In this document: piece by piece, positions 33,197 to 41,252 of the stretch
Numbering within the stretch: position 1 is the stretch's first letter
Layout: each line of letters opens with the position of its first letter
Assembly (NCBI GenBank): GCA_035531755.1
Contig: DATKSK010000076.1
Coordinates: 1-43,162, forward strand
DNA length: 43,162 nucleotides
From: Acidimicrobiales bacterium
Lineage (GTDB): Bacteria > Actinomycetota > Acidimicrobiia > Acidimicrobiales > UBA8190
Reading direction: 5' to 3'
Notes under the pieces: model-generated
What the model saw: the letters and a program-made list of their open reading frames with translations, nothing else
Database searches by the model: none
What the model was told of the DNA's origin: nothing
Position numbers and translations under genes: made by a program

Positions 33197-35758
33197 ATGA
33201 TGGACGCCAACCAGCTCCGCTCGACGTTCACCGGCTTCTACGCGGCGCGCGGGCACCAGGTCGTCCCCTCGGCGAGCCTCATCCCGCACGACCCCACCGT
33301 GCTGTTCACCATCGCCGGCATGGTGCCGTTCAAGCCCTACTTCCTCGGAGAGGAGCGTCCCCCCTGGCCGCGGGCGACGTCGGTGCAGAAGTGCTTCCGC
33401 ACCGTGGACATCGACATCATCGGCACCACGGCCCGGCACTGCACGTTCTTCGAGATGCTCGGGAACTTCAGCTTCGGTGACTACTTCAAGGCCGACGCCA
33501 TCCCGCTCGCCTGGGAGCTGTTCACCGAGGTCCTCGGGGCCGACGCGGATCGCTTGTGGGTGACGGTCCACGAGACCGACGACGAGGCTCGGGAGATCTG
33601 GCTCGACGCCACCGCCATCCCGGCCGAGCGCGTCCAGCGGCTGGGCGAGGACAACTTCTGGAAGATGGGCGACACCGGCCCGTGCGGCCCGTCCTCGGAG
33701 CTGTTCTTCGACCGCGGCCCCGCCTTCGGCGCCGAGGGCGGCCCCGCCCACGGCGGCGAGGACCGCTACGTCGAGATGTACAACCTCGTCTTCATGCAGT
33801 ACGACCGGTCCGCCGACGGGTCGCTCGCCGACCTGCCGCGCAAGAGCATCGACACCGGTGCCGGGCTCGAGCGCAACCTCGCCATGCTCCAGGGCGTGGA
33901 CACGGTCTTCGACACCGACGTGTTCCGTCCCGTCCTGGCCGTGGCCGAGGAGGTCACCGGCGCCCGCTACGGCGCCGACGAGCACGCCGACGTGTCGCTC
34001 CGCATCCTCGCCGACCACGCCCGGGCCATGGCCATGGTGGTGGCCGACGGGGTCATGCCCGCCAACGAGGGCCGGGGTTACGTCCTGCGCCGCGTCATCC
34101 GCCGGGCGGTGCGCCGCGCCTTCCAGTTCGGTGTGCTCGAGCCCATCACGCCGCGGCTCGTGGCCGCCGTGGCCGACGTGCTCGGCGCCGCCCACCCGAC
34201 GCTGCGCGACGAGCTCGACCGCATCCAGGAGACGGTGGAGCGTGAGGAGGGCGCCTTCCGGCGCACCCTCGACGCCGGGTCGGTCATCCTCGAGGAGGCG
34301 CTGCGCACCGGGAGCGGCCGCGTGCCCGGCGACGTCGCCTTCCGGCTGCACGACACCCACGGCTTCCCCATCGAGCTCACCATGGAGATGGCCGCCGAGG
34401 CCGGCGTCGAGGTCGACACCGAGGGCTTCGAGCGGGAGATGGCCGCGCAACGGGAGATGGCGAAGGCCGACGCCCGGCGCCGGCGCCAGTCCGTCGGCGA
34501 GGAGTCCACCTACCGCGAGCTGCTCGACGCCTCGGGCCCGACGCGCTTCACCGGCTACCAGCACTACGAGGAGCCCGCCAGCGTGGTGGCGGTGCTCGCC
34601 GGCCCCGAGCCCGGCACCGCCGAGATCGTCCTCGACCAGACCCCGTTCTACGCCGAGTCCGGCGGCCAGGTCGGCGACACGGGCGTGATCACGACCGAGA
34701 CGGGGCGGGCCACGGTGGTGGACACGCAGAGCGTGCTCCCGGGCCTGGTGGTGCACCGGGCCACGGTGGAGGGGGAGCTCTTCCCCGGGCAGGACGCCCT
34801 GGCGGTCATCGACGCGTCGCGCCGGGAGGCCACGCGCCGCCACCACACCGGCACGCACCTGCTGCACAGCGCGCTGCGCCAGGTGCTCGGCGACCACGTC
34901 CGCCAGCAGGGCTCCCTGGTGGCCCCGGACCGCCTGCGCTTCGACTTCTCGCATCCGAAGGGGCTGAAGCCCGAGGAGCTGCGGGAGGTGGCCGGCGCCG
35001 CCAACGCCGACGTCCTCACCGACGCTCCCGTCGAGGTCATCGAGACGTCGAAGGCCGAAGCCGAGGCGCTCGGCGCGCTGGCGTTCTTCGGCGACAAGTA
35101 CGGCGAACGGGTGCGCGTCGTGCGCGCCGGCACCCACTCCACCGAGCTGTGCGGCGGGACACACGTCGACGCCCTGGGCATGATCGGCCCCATCACCATC
35201 GTGTCGGAGGGGTCGATCGGGTCCAACACCCGGCGCATCGAGGCCGTCACCGGGGCGGCGTCGCTGGCCCTCATGGGGGAGAGCCGGCGCACCCTCGACG
35301 AGGCGGCGCGCCTGCTGCGGGTCGAGCCTCAGGGCGTGCTCGACGCGCTCCAGAAGGTGCTCGACCGCCAGCGCCAGGCCGACAAGGAGCTGCAGCGCCT
35401 GCGGGGCGCGCGCCTGCAGGAGGACGCCGCGCGCCTCGCCGGGCTGGCCGAGAACGGCGTCGCCGTGCACCGCCAGGACGGCCTGTCCGCCGACCAGCTG
35501 CGCGACCTGGCCCAGGCGGTACGCGGCCGGGGCGCCCGGGTCGTGGTGGTGGCGGGCTCCCCCGACGGCGCCAGAGCGGCGGTGGCGGTGGCGTCGGGCG
35601 ACGGGGCCGTGGACGCCGGCGTCACGGTCAAGGAGCTCGCCCAGGTCGTCGGCGGCGGGGGCGGGGGCTCGGCCGAGCTGGCCACCGCCGCTGGGCCCGA
35701 CGCCTCGAAGATCGACGACCTGCTGGCGCAGGCGCGGCGTCGGCTCGGCGGCGCCTGA
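33197..35758 (+). CDS. alaS: Alanine--tRNA ligase
   Basis: An 853-residue synthetase. The catalytic domain begins LRSTFTGFYAARGHQVVPSA, with FTIAGMVPFKPYFLGEE, RHCTFFEMLGNFSFGDYFK (motif 2 region) and MGDTGPCGPSSELFFDRG. The editing domain has the zinc ligands HHTGTH (His550, His554) and CGGTH (Cys652, His656), and a C-Ala domain with VVGGGGGGSAELATAAG ends the protein. It is complete, slightly shorter than E. coli AlaRS. ATG 33197 or the adjacent ATG 33200 is the start. ruvX follows after 4 bases. Confidence 0.97.
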   Translation: MMDANQLRSTFTGFYAARGHQVVPSASLIPHDPTVLFTIAGMVPFKPYFLGEERPPWPRATSVQKCFRTVDIDIIGTTARHCTFFEMLGNFSFGDYFKADAIPLAWELFTEVLGADADRLWVTVHETDDEAREIWLDATAIPAERVQRLGEDNFWKMGDTGPCGPSSELFFDRGPAFGAEGGPAHGGEDRYVEMYNLVFMQYDRSADGSLADLPRKSIDTGAGLERNLAMLQGVDTVFDTDVFRPVLAVAEEVTGARYGADEHADVSLRILADHARAMAMVVADGVMPANEGRGYVLRRVIRRAVRRAFQFGVLEPITPRLVAAVADVLGAAHPTLRDELDRIQETVEREEGAFRRTLDAGSVILEEALRTGSGRVPGDVAFRLHDTHGFPIELTMEMAAEAGVEVDTEGFEREMAAQREMAKADARRRRQSVGEESTYRELLDASGPTRFTGYQHYEEPASVVAVLAGPEPGTAEIVLDQTPFYAESGGQVGDTGVITTETGRATVVDTQSVLPGLVVHRATVEGELFPGQDALAVIDASRREATRRHHTGTHLLHSALRQVLGDHVRQQGSLVAPDRLRFDFSHPKGLKPEELREVAGAANADVLTDAPVEVIETSKAEAEALGALAFFGDKYGERVRVVRAGTHSTELCGGTHVDALGMIGPITIVSEGSIGSNTRRIEAVTGAASLALMGESRRTLDEAARLLRVEPQGVLDALQKVLDRQRQADKELQRLRGARLQEDAARLAGLAENGVAVHRQDGLSADQLRDLAQAVRGRGARVVVVAGSPDGARAAVAVASGDGAVDAGVTVKELAQVVGGGGGGSAELATAAGPDASKIDDLLAQARRRLGGA

Positions 35759-35762
35759 GCCG

Positions 35763-36200
35763 GTGCGCGTGGTCGGGGTCGATCTCGGCCAACGCCGCGT
35801 CGGGGTCGCCGTGTCGGACGGCCGGGGCACCCTGGCCTCGCCGTGGTGCACGATCGAGCGCCGCGGCGACGCCCAGACGGTGTGGGAGGCCCTCGCGGGT
35901 GTGGTGGACGAGGTCGAGGCCGGGCTGGTGGTGGTGGGCCTGCCCCTCAGCCTCGACGGGCGCGTGGGCCCCGCCGCCCGGGCGGCCCAGGCCGAGGCGG
36001 CGTCCCTGGCGGAGGCACTGGCGTCTCGGGGGGTCCCCGTGGAGACGTTCGACGAGCGCCTGACGACCGTCAGCGCGGCCCGGTCGCTGGCTGCCGCCGG
36101 GCACCGGGGACCGCGCCAGCGCGCGAAGATCGACCAGGCGGCGGCGACGGTCATGCTCCAGGCGTGGCTCGACAACCACCGGGGGTCGGGGGATGCCTGA
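35763..36200 (+). CDS. ruvX: RuvX/YqgF-family RNase H-fold nuclease
   Basis: 145 residues. RVVGVDLGQRRVGVAVSDG holds the first catalytic Asp, VVVGLPLSLDGRVGPAA the central block, and ETFDERLTTVSA the second acidic cluster; AKIDQAAATVMLQAWLD closes the fold. The family is linked to 16S rRNA 5'-end processing and possibly to recombination. GTG 35763 is 4 bases after alaS. The gene overlaps mltG by 8 bases. Confidence 0.93.
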   Translation: MRVVGVDLGQRRVGVAVSDGRGTLASPWCTIERRGDAQTVWEALAGVVDEVEAGLVVVGLPLSLDGRVGPAARAAQAEAASLAEALASRGVPVETFDERLTTVSAARSLAAAGHRGPRQRAKIDQAAATVMLQAWLDNHRGSGDA

Positions 36201-37503
36201 CGGCCCGCCGCGTCCGGCCCCGGCCGCAACGGCCGCAACGGCCGCAACGGCCGCAACGGCCGCAACGGCCGCGACCACGGGCACGCTGCCCGGCGACCAC
36301 GCGCTGCCCGGGGGCGCTGTGCCTGCGGACGACGGGGTGCCCGCCGCCGGGCCGGGGCCGGGGGGAGCGGGGACGCCTGGGGAGGTGTCGGAGCCCGGGG
36401 CCGGAGGGACGCCCGCCGGGGCCGGGGCCGGAGGGCCGCCCGGCGGGGCCGGTGGTGGGAGGCCCCCCGGCGGGGGCACATGGGGTGCCGCCCGGCGCCA
36501 CCCGGTACGGACCGCCGTGGCCGTGCTCGCCCTGGTGGTGCTCGGGCTGCTCGCCGGCGCCGTGGTCTGGTACGAGGGTGCCGCCAACCCGGGGACCCCG
36601 GGCCCGAAGACCGTGGTCACCATCGACGCGGGGTCGTCGCTCAGCGCGGTGACCGCAACCCTGGTCCGCCAGCACGTCGTGGGCAGCTCGCTCGCCTTCC
36701 GGGTGTTCCTGGTGCTCCACGGCACACCTGTCGTGCAGCCGGGCCGCTACGTGCTGTACCGCAACGACAGCTTCTCCGACGTGCGCGCCCGGCTCGCCGA
36801 CGGTCCCAACGTCTACGCGGTGACGGTGCTCTCCGGGTTCACCGTCGACGAGGTGGCGGGCCGGGTGGGGCAGGTCCCGGGCCACGACGGCGCCCACTTC
36901 CTGTCGCTCGTGACGTCGGGCGCGCTGCGCTCGCCCTACCAGCCGGCGGGCTCGACCGTCATGGACGGGCTGCTCGGCACGGGGACCTATACGGTGCTGC
37001 CGGGGGAGAGCGACGCCACGTTGCTCGCGGAGATGATCGACCGCTTCGACGCCACGGCGGCGGCCGTCGGGCTGGCCCCGGGGGCGTCGGCGCTCGGCGT
37101 GACGCCGTACCAGGCCATCACCGTGGCGTCGATCGTGCAGAAGGAAGGCGTGTACCCGGCCAACCTCGGCAAGGTGGCGCGCGTCATCTACAACCGGTTG
37201 GCCCTCGGCAAGGCGCTGCAGATGGACTCGACGGTGCTGTACTCCGAGCACCGCGACGGCGGGCAGGTGACGGCCGCCGACCTGGCGCTCGACACCCCGT
37301 ACAACACGTACCTGCACAAGGGCCTGACCCCGACGCCGATCTGCTTCCCGTCGAAGGCGTCGCTGCAGGCCGCGCTGGCGCCCACGCCGGGGAACTGGCT
37401 CTACTTCGTGGTGGTGTCCAAGGACGGGACCGAGGCCTTCGCCGACACCTTCGCCGGGCAGCAGGCGAACGAGCAGCTGGCGAAGAGCCGGGGCCTCGGA
37501 TAG
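36193..37503 (+). CDS. mltG: Endolytic peptidoglycan transglycosylase MltG
   Basis: A 436-residue membrane-anchored lytic transglycosylase thought to cut and end nascent glycan strands. A low-complexity cytoplasmic N-terminus of about 100 residues (Ala-Thr repeats, then Gly/Pro-rich) precedes one membrane helix (about 108-128, VAVLALVVLGLLAGAVVWY). A LysM-like region follows, then the YceG domain with GLLGTGTYTVLPGE, the catalytic Glu in ITVASIVQKEGVYPANLGKV and NRLALGKALQMDSTVLYS. PTPICFPSKASLQAALAP and NWLYFVVVSKDG are standard. ATG 36193 overlaps ruvX by 8 bases; a later start in the low-complexity region is possible. Confidence 0.94.
   Translation: MPDGPPRPAPAATAATAATAATAATAATTGTLPGDHALPGGAVPADDGVPAAGPGPGGAGTPGEVSEPGAGGTPAGAGAGGPPGGAGGGRPPGGGTWGAARRHPVRTAVAVLALVVLGLLAGAVVWYEGAANPGTPGPKTVVTIDAGSSLSAVTATLVRQHVVGSSLAFRVFLVLHGTPVVQPGRYVLYRNDSFSDVRARLADGPNVYAVTVLSGFTVDEVAGRVGQVPGHDGAHFLSLVTSGALRSPYQPAGSTVMDGLLGTGTYTVLPGESDATLLAEMIDRFDATAAAVGLAPGASALGVTPYQAITVASIVQKEGVYPANLGKVARVIYNRLALGKALQMDSTVLYSEHRDGGQVTAADLALDTPYNTYLHKGLTPTPICFPSKASLQAALAPTPGNWLYFVVVSKDGTEAFADTFAGQQANEQLAKSRGLG
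36226..36270 (+). repeat. 9-base tandem repeat x5 in mltG
   Basis: Five perfect copies of GCAACGGCC encode an Ala-Thr-Ala repeat in the cytoplasmic N-terminus of MltG. Confidence 0.94.
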
Positions 37504-37517
37504 CGGCGGGAGCGCGC

Positions 37518-38480
37518 ATGCACGACGACGCCCGGCAGTCGCCGACGTGGCCGACGGGAGCATCGAGGGTGGTGGGTGTCATCGGCGACCCCGTCAGCCA
37601 CTCGATGTCACCGTTGCTGCACAACGCCGCCTTCGACGCCCTGGGGCTCGACTGGGTGTCGGTGGCGTTCGCGGTGCGGGCCGGCGCGGCGGCCGACGCC
37701 CTGACCGGGATGCGGGCCCTGGGACTGGCCGGGCTGTCGGTGACGATGCCCCACAAGCAGGACGCCTTCCGGTGCGTGGACACCGCCAGTGACGTGGCCC
37801 GGCGCCTCGGGGCCGTCAATTGCGTGACCCTGCGCGACGGCGAGCTGCTGGGGGACTCCACCGACGGCGAGGGTTTCCTGACGGCCCTGCGGCGCGCCGT
37901 GGGGTTCGAGCCGAGTGGTCGGCGCTGCCTGGTGATCGGGGCCGGCGGCGCGGCGCGGGCCGTCGTCCTGGCGCTATCGGAGGCGGGGGCGTCCGACGTG
38001 GCGGTCGTCAACCGGACGGCGTCACGTGCCGAGGCGGCGGCGGCGCTCGCCGGCCGGGTGGGACGGGTGGGAACCCATGCGGACGTGGCGGACGCCGAGC
38101 TGGTGGTGCAGGCCACGCCGGTAGGGATGGCGGCGCGGGCGGGCGCCGACGGTGACGCGCTGCCAGTGGACCCCGGCGCACTGCACCCCGGCCAGGTGGT
38201 CGCCGACCTCGTCTACCTGCCGGCCGAGACGCCGATCCTGCGGGAAGCCGCGGCGCGCGGGGCCACACCCGTCGGCGGCCTCGGGATGCTGGTCCATCAG
38301 GCGGCGCTGGCGCTCGAGCTGTGGACCGGGCGCGCCGTGCCGGTCGACGCCATGTGGTCGGTGGCCGAGGCGCGGCTGTCCGGGGACGACAGCGGTCTGG
38401 GCGAGGGCTTCGTGAGGCCACGACGGCCGAGCGCTCCGCGGGGGGCGTCCCCCGTGGAGCGCCCCGTCAGGGACCCGTGA
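37518..38480 (+). CDS. aroE: Shikimate dehydrogenase (NADP+)
   Basis: A 320-residue enzyme that reduces 3-dehydroshikimate in aromatic amino-acid synthesis. Substrate and catalytic residues: GDPVSHSMSPLLHNAAF, Lys80 in SVTMPHK, Asn101 in GAVNCVTL and Asp116 in DSTDGEGF (usually NTDG). The NADP domain has VIGAGGAARAVVLALSEAG and VVNRTASRAEA, and GGLGMLVHQAALALELWTG ends the fold. GGGAG 6 bases before ATG 37518 is a good ribosome site. The last 25 or so residues (from FVRPRRPSAPRG) are beyond the conserved fold and are encoded by a hairpin; the 3' end overlaps the convergent gene by 14 bases. Confidence 0.94.
   Translation: MHDDARQSPTWPTGASRVVGVIGDPVSHSMSPLLHNAAFDALGLDWVSVAFAVRAGAAADALTGMRALGLAGLSVTMPHKQDAFRCVDTASDVARRLGAVNCVTLRDGELLGDSTDGEGFLTALRRAVGFEPSGRRCLVIGAGGAARAVVLALSEAGASDVAVVNRTASRAEAAAALAGRVGRVGTHADVADAELVVQATPVGMAARAGADGDALPVDPGALHPGQVVADLVYLPAETPILREAAARGATPVGGLGMLVHQAALALELWTGRAVPVDAMWSVAEARLSGDDSGLGEGFVRPRRPSAPRGASPVERPVRDP
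38431..38462. terminator. Strong hairpin, terminator of the minus-strand gene, inside aroE
   Basis: GCGCTCCGCGGGG (38431-38443) pairs with CCCCGTGGAGCGC (38450-38462) over 13 positions with one G-U, plus a further G-C (38444-38449) closing a four-base loop. On the minus strand it starts 4 bases after the stop codon of the gene ending at 38467. On the plus strand it lies within the last codons of aroE. There is no clear U-tract, common in GC-rich actinobacteria. Confidence 0.7.
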
Positions 38481-39285
38481 CGGTGATGGCACTCACCTCG
38501 ACGTGAGCCGTGAAGGCGGGGTACGTCCCGGGACCGGTCTGCAGGTCGTTGCTGGCGCGCACGCCGATGGGCCCGGGCACCTGGGGACCGAGGTTGCCGG
38601 GGTCGCTGCCCGTCAGCATCCACGAGCTCGGTTCGGGCGAGCCCACCTTCCACACCTTGGAGGCGAATGTCGTCGGGAAGGCGCCGGCGACGTGCACCAT
38701 CACGTGGTACGCGTAGGGCCCGCCACCGGGATAGTCCTGCACGGGGTCGATCCCGGTGTTCTGCTCGATGGTCCAGTTGGACGGTGCACCCTTGCCCGCG
38801 GCGTTCTGCGTGCGCAGCCACAGCCGGCGCGTGCCGGCGTCCCACACGATGCCTATCCGGTAGTAGCCCGTCGCCGACGAGTTCTGGTACCGGGCCACGA
38901 GGTACGCCACCACCCCGCCGTACTTCGGGCCGATGGTGCTGATGTTCTCCATGAAGGTGACGTCGAAGCTCCCGGTGTAGTCGCGCACCGACGTCTGGGG
39001 GAGCGTGAGGATCTGCTCGGCGCTCAGGTAGTTCCCGGCCGGGATGGCGAAGACCCCCGCCGAGCCGTTGACCGACAGCTCGCTCGGCGTCCCCTTCACC
39101 TCGGTCCATGGGCCGCCGATCAGGGCGCTGCCCCAGCCGCCGCTCACCGTGCGCCCGAAGTAGTCGGAGGCGTACGGGACGGTGCAGGCCGCCGTCAGCA
39201 GGGCGACGGACGCCAGCACGGCGCCGAGGGCTGCGACCCCGGAAAGCCGCCGTCGGCGCTCCCGCCCACGCAGATCGCGGCCCAT
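38467..39285 (-). CDS. Exported protein with predicted concanavalin-like (laminin-G-type) fold
   Basis: 272 residues. An Arg-rich n-region and hydrophobic helix (LSGVAALGAVLASVALLTA) end in AAC, so it is secreted or, less certainly, a lipoprotein (LTAAC is an imperfect lipobox). The mature part begins DYFGRTVSGGWGSALIGGPW, a motif common in actinobacterial surface proteins with a beta-sandwich LamG/ConA-like domain, and continues with alternating strands (YRIGIVWDAGTRRLWLRT, GPYAYHVMVHVAG). No catalytic motif is visible. ATG 39285 gives the best signal peptide; ATG 39333 would add 16 residues. It may bind carbohydrate. It is convergent with aroE. Confidence 0.75.
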   Translation of the reverse strand: MGRDLRGRERRRRLSGVAALGAVLASVALLTAACTVPYASDYFGRTVSGGWGSALIGGPWTEVKGTPSELSVNGSAGVFAIPAGNYLSAEQILTLPQTSVRDYTGSFDVTFMENISTIGPKYGGVVAYLVARYQNSSATGYYRIGIVWDAGTRRLWLRTQNAAGKGAPSNWTIEQNTGIDPVQDYPGGGPYAYHVMVHVAGAFPTTFASKVWKVGSPEPSSWMLTGSDPGNLGPQVPGPIGVRASNDLQTGPGTYPAFTAHVEVSAITVTGP

Positions 39286-39408
39286 GCACCCCCTGGTACC
39301 CACGGCAGCCCCCCCCGAGAACCCCCCTGACAACAGCCCGAATCTACAGGCACCGGCGGTCCTAGGCGGCGCGCCCCCCGGTCGGGCCGGGAATCCGGTC
39401 GGCGGAGG

Positions 39409-40254
39409 TCAGCGTGCCCACAACGTGCGCCCCAACAGCTCGAAGAGGTCGTCGTTGAAGGGCGAGAAGTGCGCTCGCAGCATGTCGACCACGGGCGTGT
39501 CGTCGGCGGACCTCGGGGCTTCGTTGGTCGCCGGGAAGCCGGCGTGCTGCGGCGGCAGTCCCAACCACTGGAGCACCCGGGCCGGGCCCGGCGCGCTCCA
39601 CAGCTCCTCGCTCGCCATGACCAGGATGCGCTCCCGGTCGACGACGGCGAACCACCGCCGGAGCTGCTCGGCGTAGTGGCCCCGGGTCTTGTAGGAGAAA
39701 TTGCGGTAGGCGGCGCTCTCCCGGCCGGCGAGCACGAGCGCTTCCTGGCCGGCGAGGCGCTCGTCCTCGAGCGCCAGGGCGACGTCGAGGGGCTCGGTCT
39801 CGGCATGGATGCGCCGGGAGTGCCAGTAGTGCGAGATGGCCCGCTGGACCGGGTCGCGCAGGAGGGCGACGAAGCGCGTCGACTCGGGGAGGTCCGCGGC
39901 GGCGCGTGCCGGGGCGAGGGGGTGCAACAGCAGGTACGGCGTGGCTTCGAGGGACAGGCGCCCCCGGCCGGTGATGGGGAAATGCGCGCGGTACCAGCGC
40001 TCGCCGTTGTCGTAGAAGCGGTCGAAGTAGTGCACCTCCTTGGTGGTGGCGGGCGCCACCGACGGGTGGTCCGCCAGCCAGGTGAACAGCGAGGTCGTCC
40101 CGCCCCGCTGCGTGCCGATGATCACGACGTCGGGAAGGGGCCGGAGTGAGGCGGTGGCGAGGCGCCATGCCGCGACGGCGCGTCCGCGCACCGGGCTCCT
40201 CGGCAGGCCTCGCACCTCACGCCGCGCCGGGCCCGGCGCTCCTCGGTCCGCCAT
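39409..40254 (-). CDS. PAPS-dependent sulfotransferase
   Basis: A 281-residue enzyme expected to move sulfate from PAPS to a hydroxyl or amine. The 5'-phosphosulfate loop is IGTQRGGTTSLFTWL and the 3'-phosphate motif is RFVALLRDPVQRAISHYWH, with the conserved Arg and Ser; KEVHYFDRFYDNGERWYRAHF and the YKTRGHYAEQLRRWF segment resemble the heparan-sulfate-type/Sulfotransfer family. ERILVMASEEL is also typical. The acceptor is unknown; a surface glycan or lipid is plausible given its neighbour, an exported beta-sandwich protein. It starts at ATG 40254, and 123 bases of no clear content separate it from that gene. Confidence 0.9.
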   Translation of the reverse strand: MADRGAPGPARREVRGLPRSPVRGRAVAAWRLATASLRPLPDVVIIGTQRGGTTSLFTWLADHPSVAPATTKEVHYFDRFYDNGERWYRAHFPITGRGRLSLEATPYLLLHPLAPARAAADLPESTRFVALLRDPVQRAISHYWHSRRIHAETEPLDVALALEDERLAGQEALVLAGRESAAYRNFSYKTRGHYAEQLRRWFAVVDRERILVMASEELWSAPGPARVLQWLGLPPQHAGFPATNEAPRSADDTPVVDMLRAHFSPFNDDLFELLGRTLWAR

Positions 40255-40269
40255 CGAGGCCCGGGGCGC

Positions 40270-41220
40270 CTACGTGTCCGCCGGGTCGGGCCCGTCGCCG
40301 GTCGTCGTGATGGGCGCGGCGGCGCCCACGGCACCGGCGTCGGCGTAGACCCCGGCGTCGTGCAGGCGTTGCACGATCATCTCGCGCAGGGCCCGGGCGA
40401 CGCCGTCGCGCTGGGACGTGGGGGTGCGCACCGACACCCGGCAGGTGAAGGTGTCCGCATCGGCGGCGACCACACCCCACAGCCGGGGCGTCTCGAGGCA
40501 CGACGCCGCGAAGCGGGGGTCACCCGCCACCGCCTCGGCGGCGGCGCGCACGGTGCCGAGCACCTCCTCGGCGTCGGCACGGGCGTGCACCGGGACGTCC
40601 ACGGTGGCCAGCGCCCAGCCGCGCGAGGAGTTGGCCAGCTTGCGGATCTCGCCGTTCGGCACGAACCACACGGTGCCGTCGTAGGAGCGCAGGCGCGTGA
40701 CGCGCAGCGTGAGGTCTTCGACGGTCCCCGTCGTGTCGCCCACCATGACGGTGTCGCCGATGTCGAACTGGCCCTCCACGGTCAGGAGGAACCCGGCCAG
40801 CAGGTCCCGCACCATGCTCTGGGCACCGAACCCCAGCGTGGCGCCGATCACCGTGGCCCCCGCCAGCAGGGGTGCCAGGTTGAGCCCGATCGTCCCGAGA
40901 GCGACGAAGAACGCCACGGCGCCGATCACCCCGCGCCAGACGTTGGCGACCAGCCCGGTGAGCGTGGCGGCGCGGGCCTCGGCCCGGGGCGAGTCGGACC
41001 GGGAGACGGCCTTGCGGGCGGCCGCGCCGATCCAGCGCCGGATCACCCGGTTGCCGAACCAGCCGACGAGCGAGGCCACCAGGACGATCACGACCACGGT
41101 GACGGGCTTGATCACCACCCCCTGCCAGTGGGACGCCGTCGTGGGGTCCACGCCCGCCCAGCGCAGGACCTGGTACAGCCAGCCCTGGTCGACCGCCGGC
41201 GATGTGGCGCCACTGAGCAC
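40270..41220 (-). CDS. MscS-family mechanosensitive channel
   Basis: A 316-residue small-conductance channel that would release solutes on hypo-osmotic shock. A first membrane segment (VVIKPVTVVVIVLVASLVGWF) is followed by a second and by the pore helix with ATVIGATLGFGAQSMVRDLL. The beta domain includes GQFDIGDTVMVGDTTGTVEDLTLRVTRLR (residues about 175-203) and VPNGEIRKLANSSRGWA, as in MscS. A soluble C-terminal domain follows. The GTG at 41220 avoids overlap with the divergent gene; an ATG at 41268 would add 16 residues and overlap the rodA start by 16 bases. It ends 15 bases before the sulfotransferase start. Confidence 0.9.
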   Translation of the reverse strand: MLSGATSPAVDQGWLYQVLRWAGVDPTTASHWQGVVIKPVTVVVIVLVASLVGWFGNRVIRRWIGAAARKAVSRSDSPRAEARAATLTGLVANVWRGVIGAVAFFVALGTIGLNLAPLLAGATVIGATLGFGAQSMVRDLLAGFLLTVEGQFDIGDTVMVGDTTGTVEDLTLRVTRLRSYDGTVWFVPNGEIRKLANSSRGWALATVDVPVHARADAEEVLGTVRAAAEAVAGDPRFAASCLETPRLWGVVAADADTFTCRVSVRTPTSQRDGVARALREMIVQRLHDAGVYADAGAVGAAAPITTTGDGPDPADT

Positions 41221-41252
41221 GACCGGTATTCTGGTCCGTCGGAGCCACCTGG

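Noticed and set aside
32861-36481. A 1206-residue minus-strand open frame opposite alaS and ruvX
   Set aside because: Same cause; alaS and ruvX carry all catalytic motifs on the plus strand, and this frame shows none.
38467-39285. Firm call as a lipoprotein
   Set aside because: The cysteine is preceded by TAA, without the usual Leu at -3, so lipid attachment is uncertain; called exported only.
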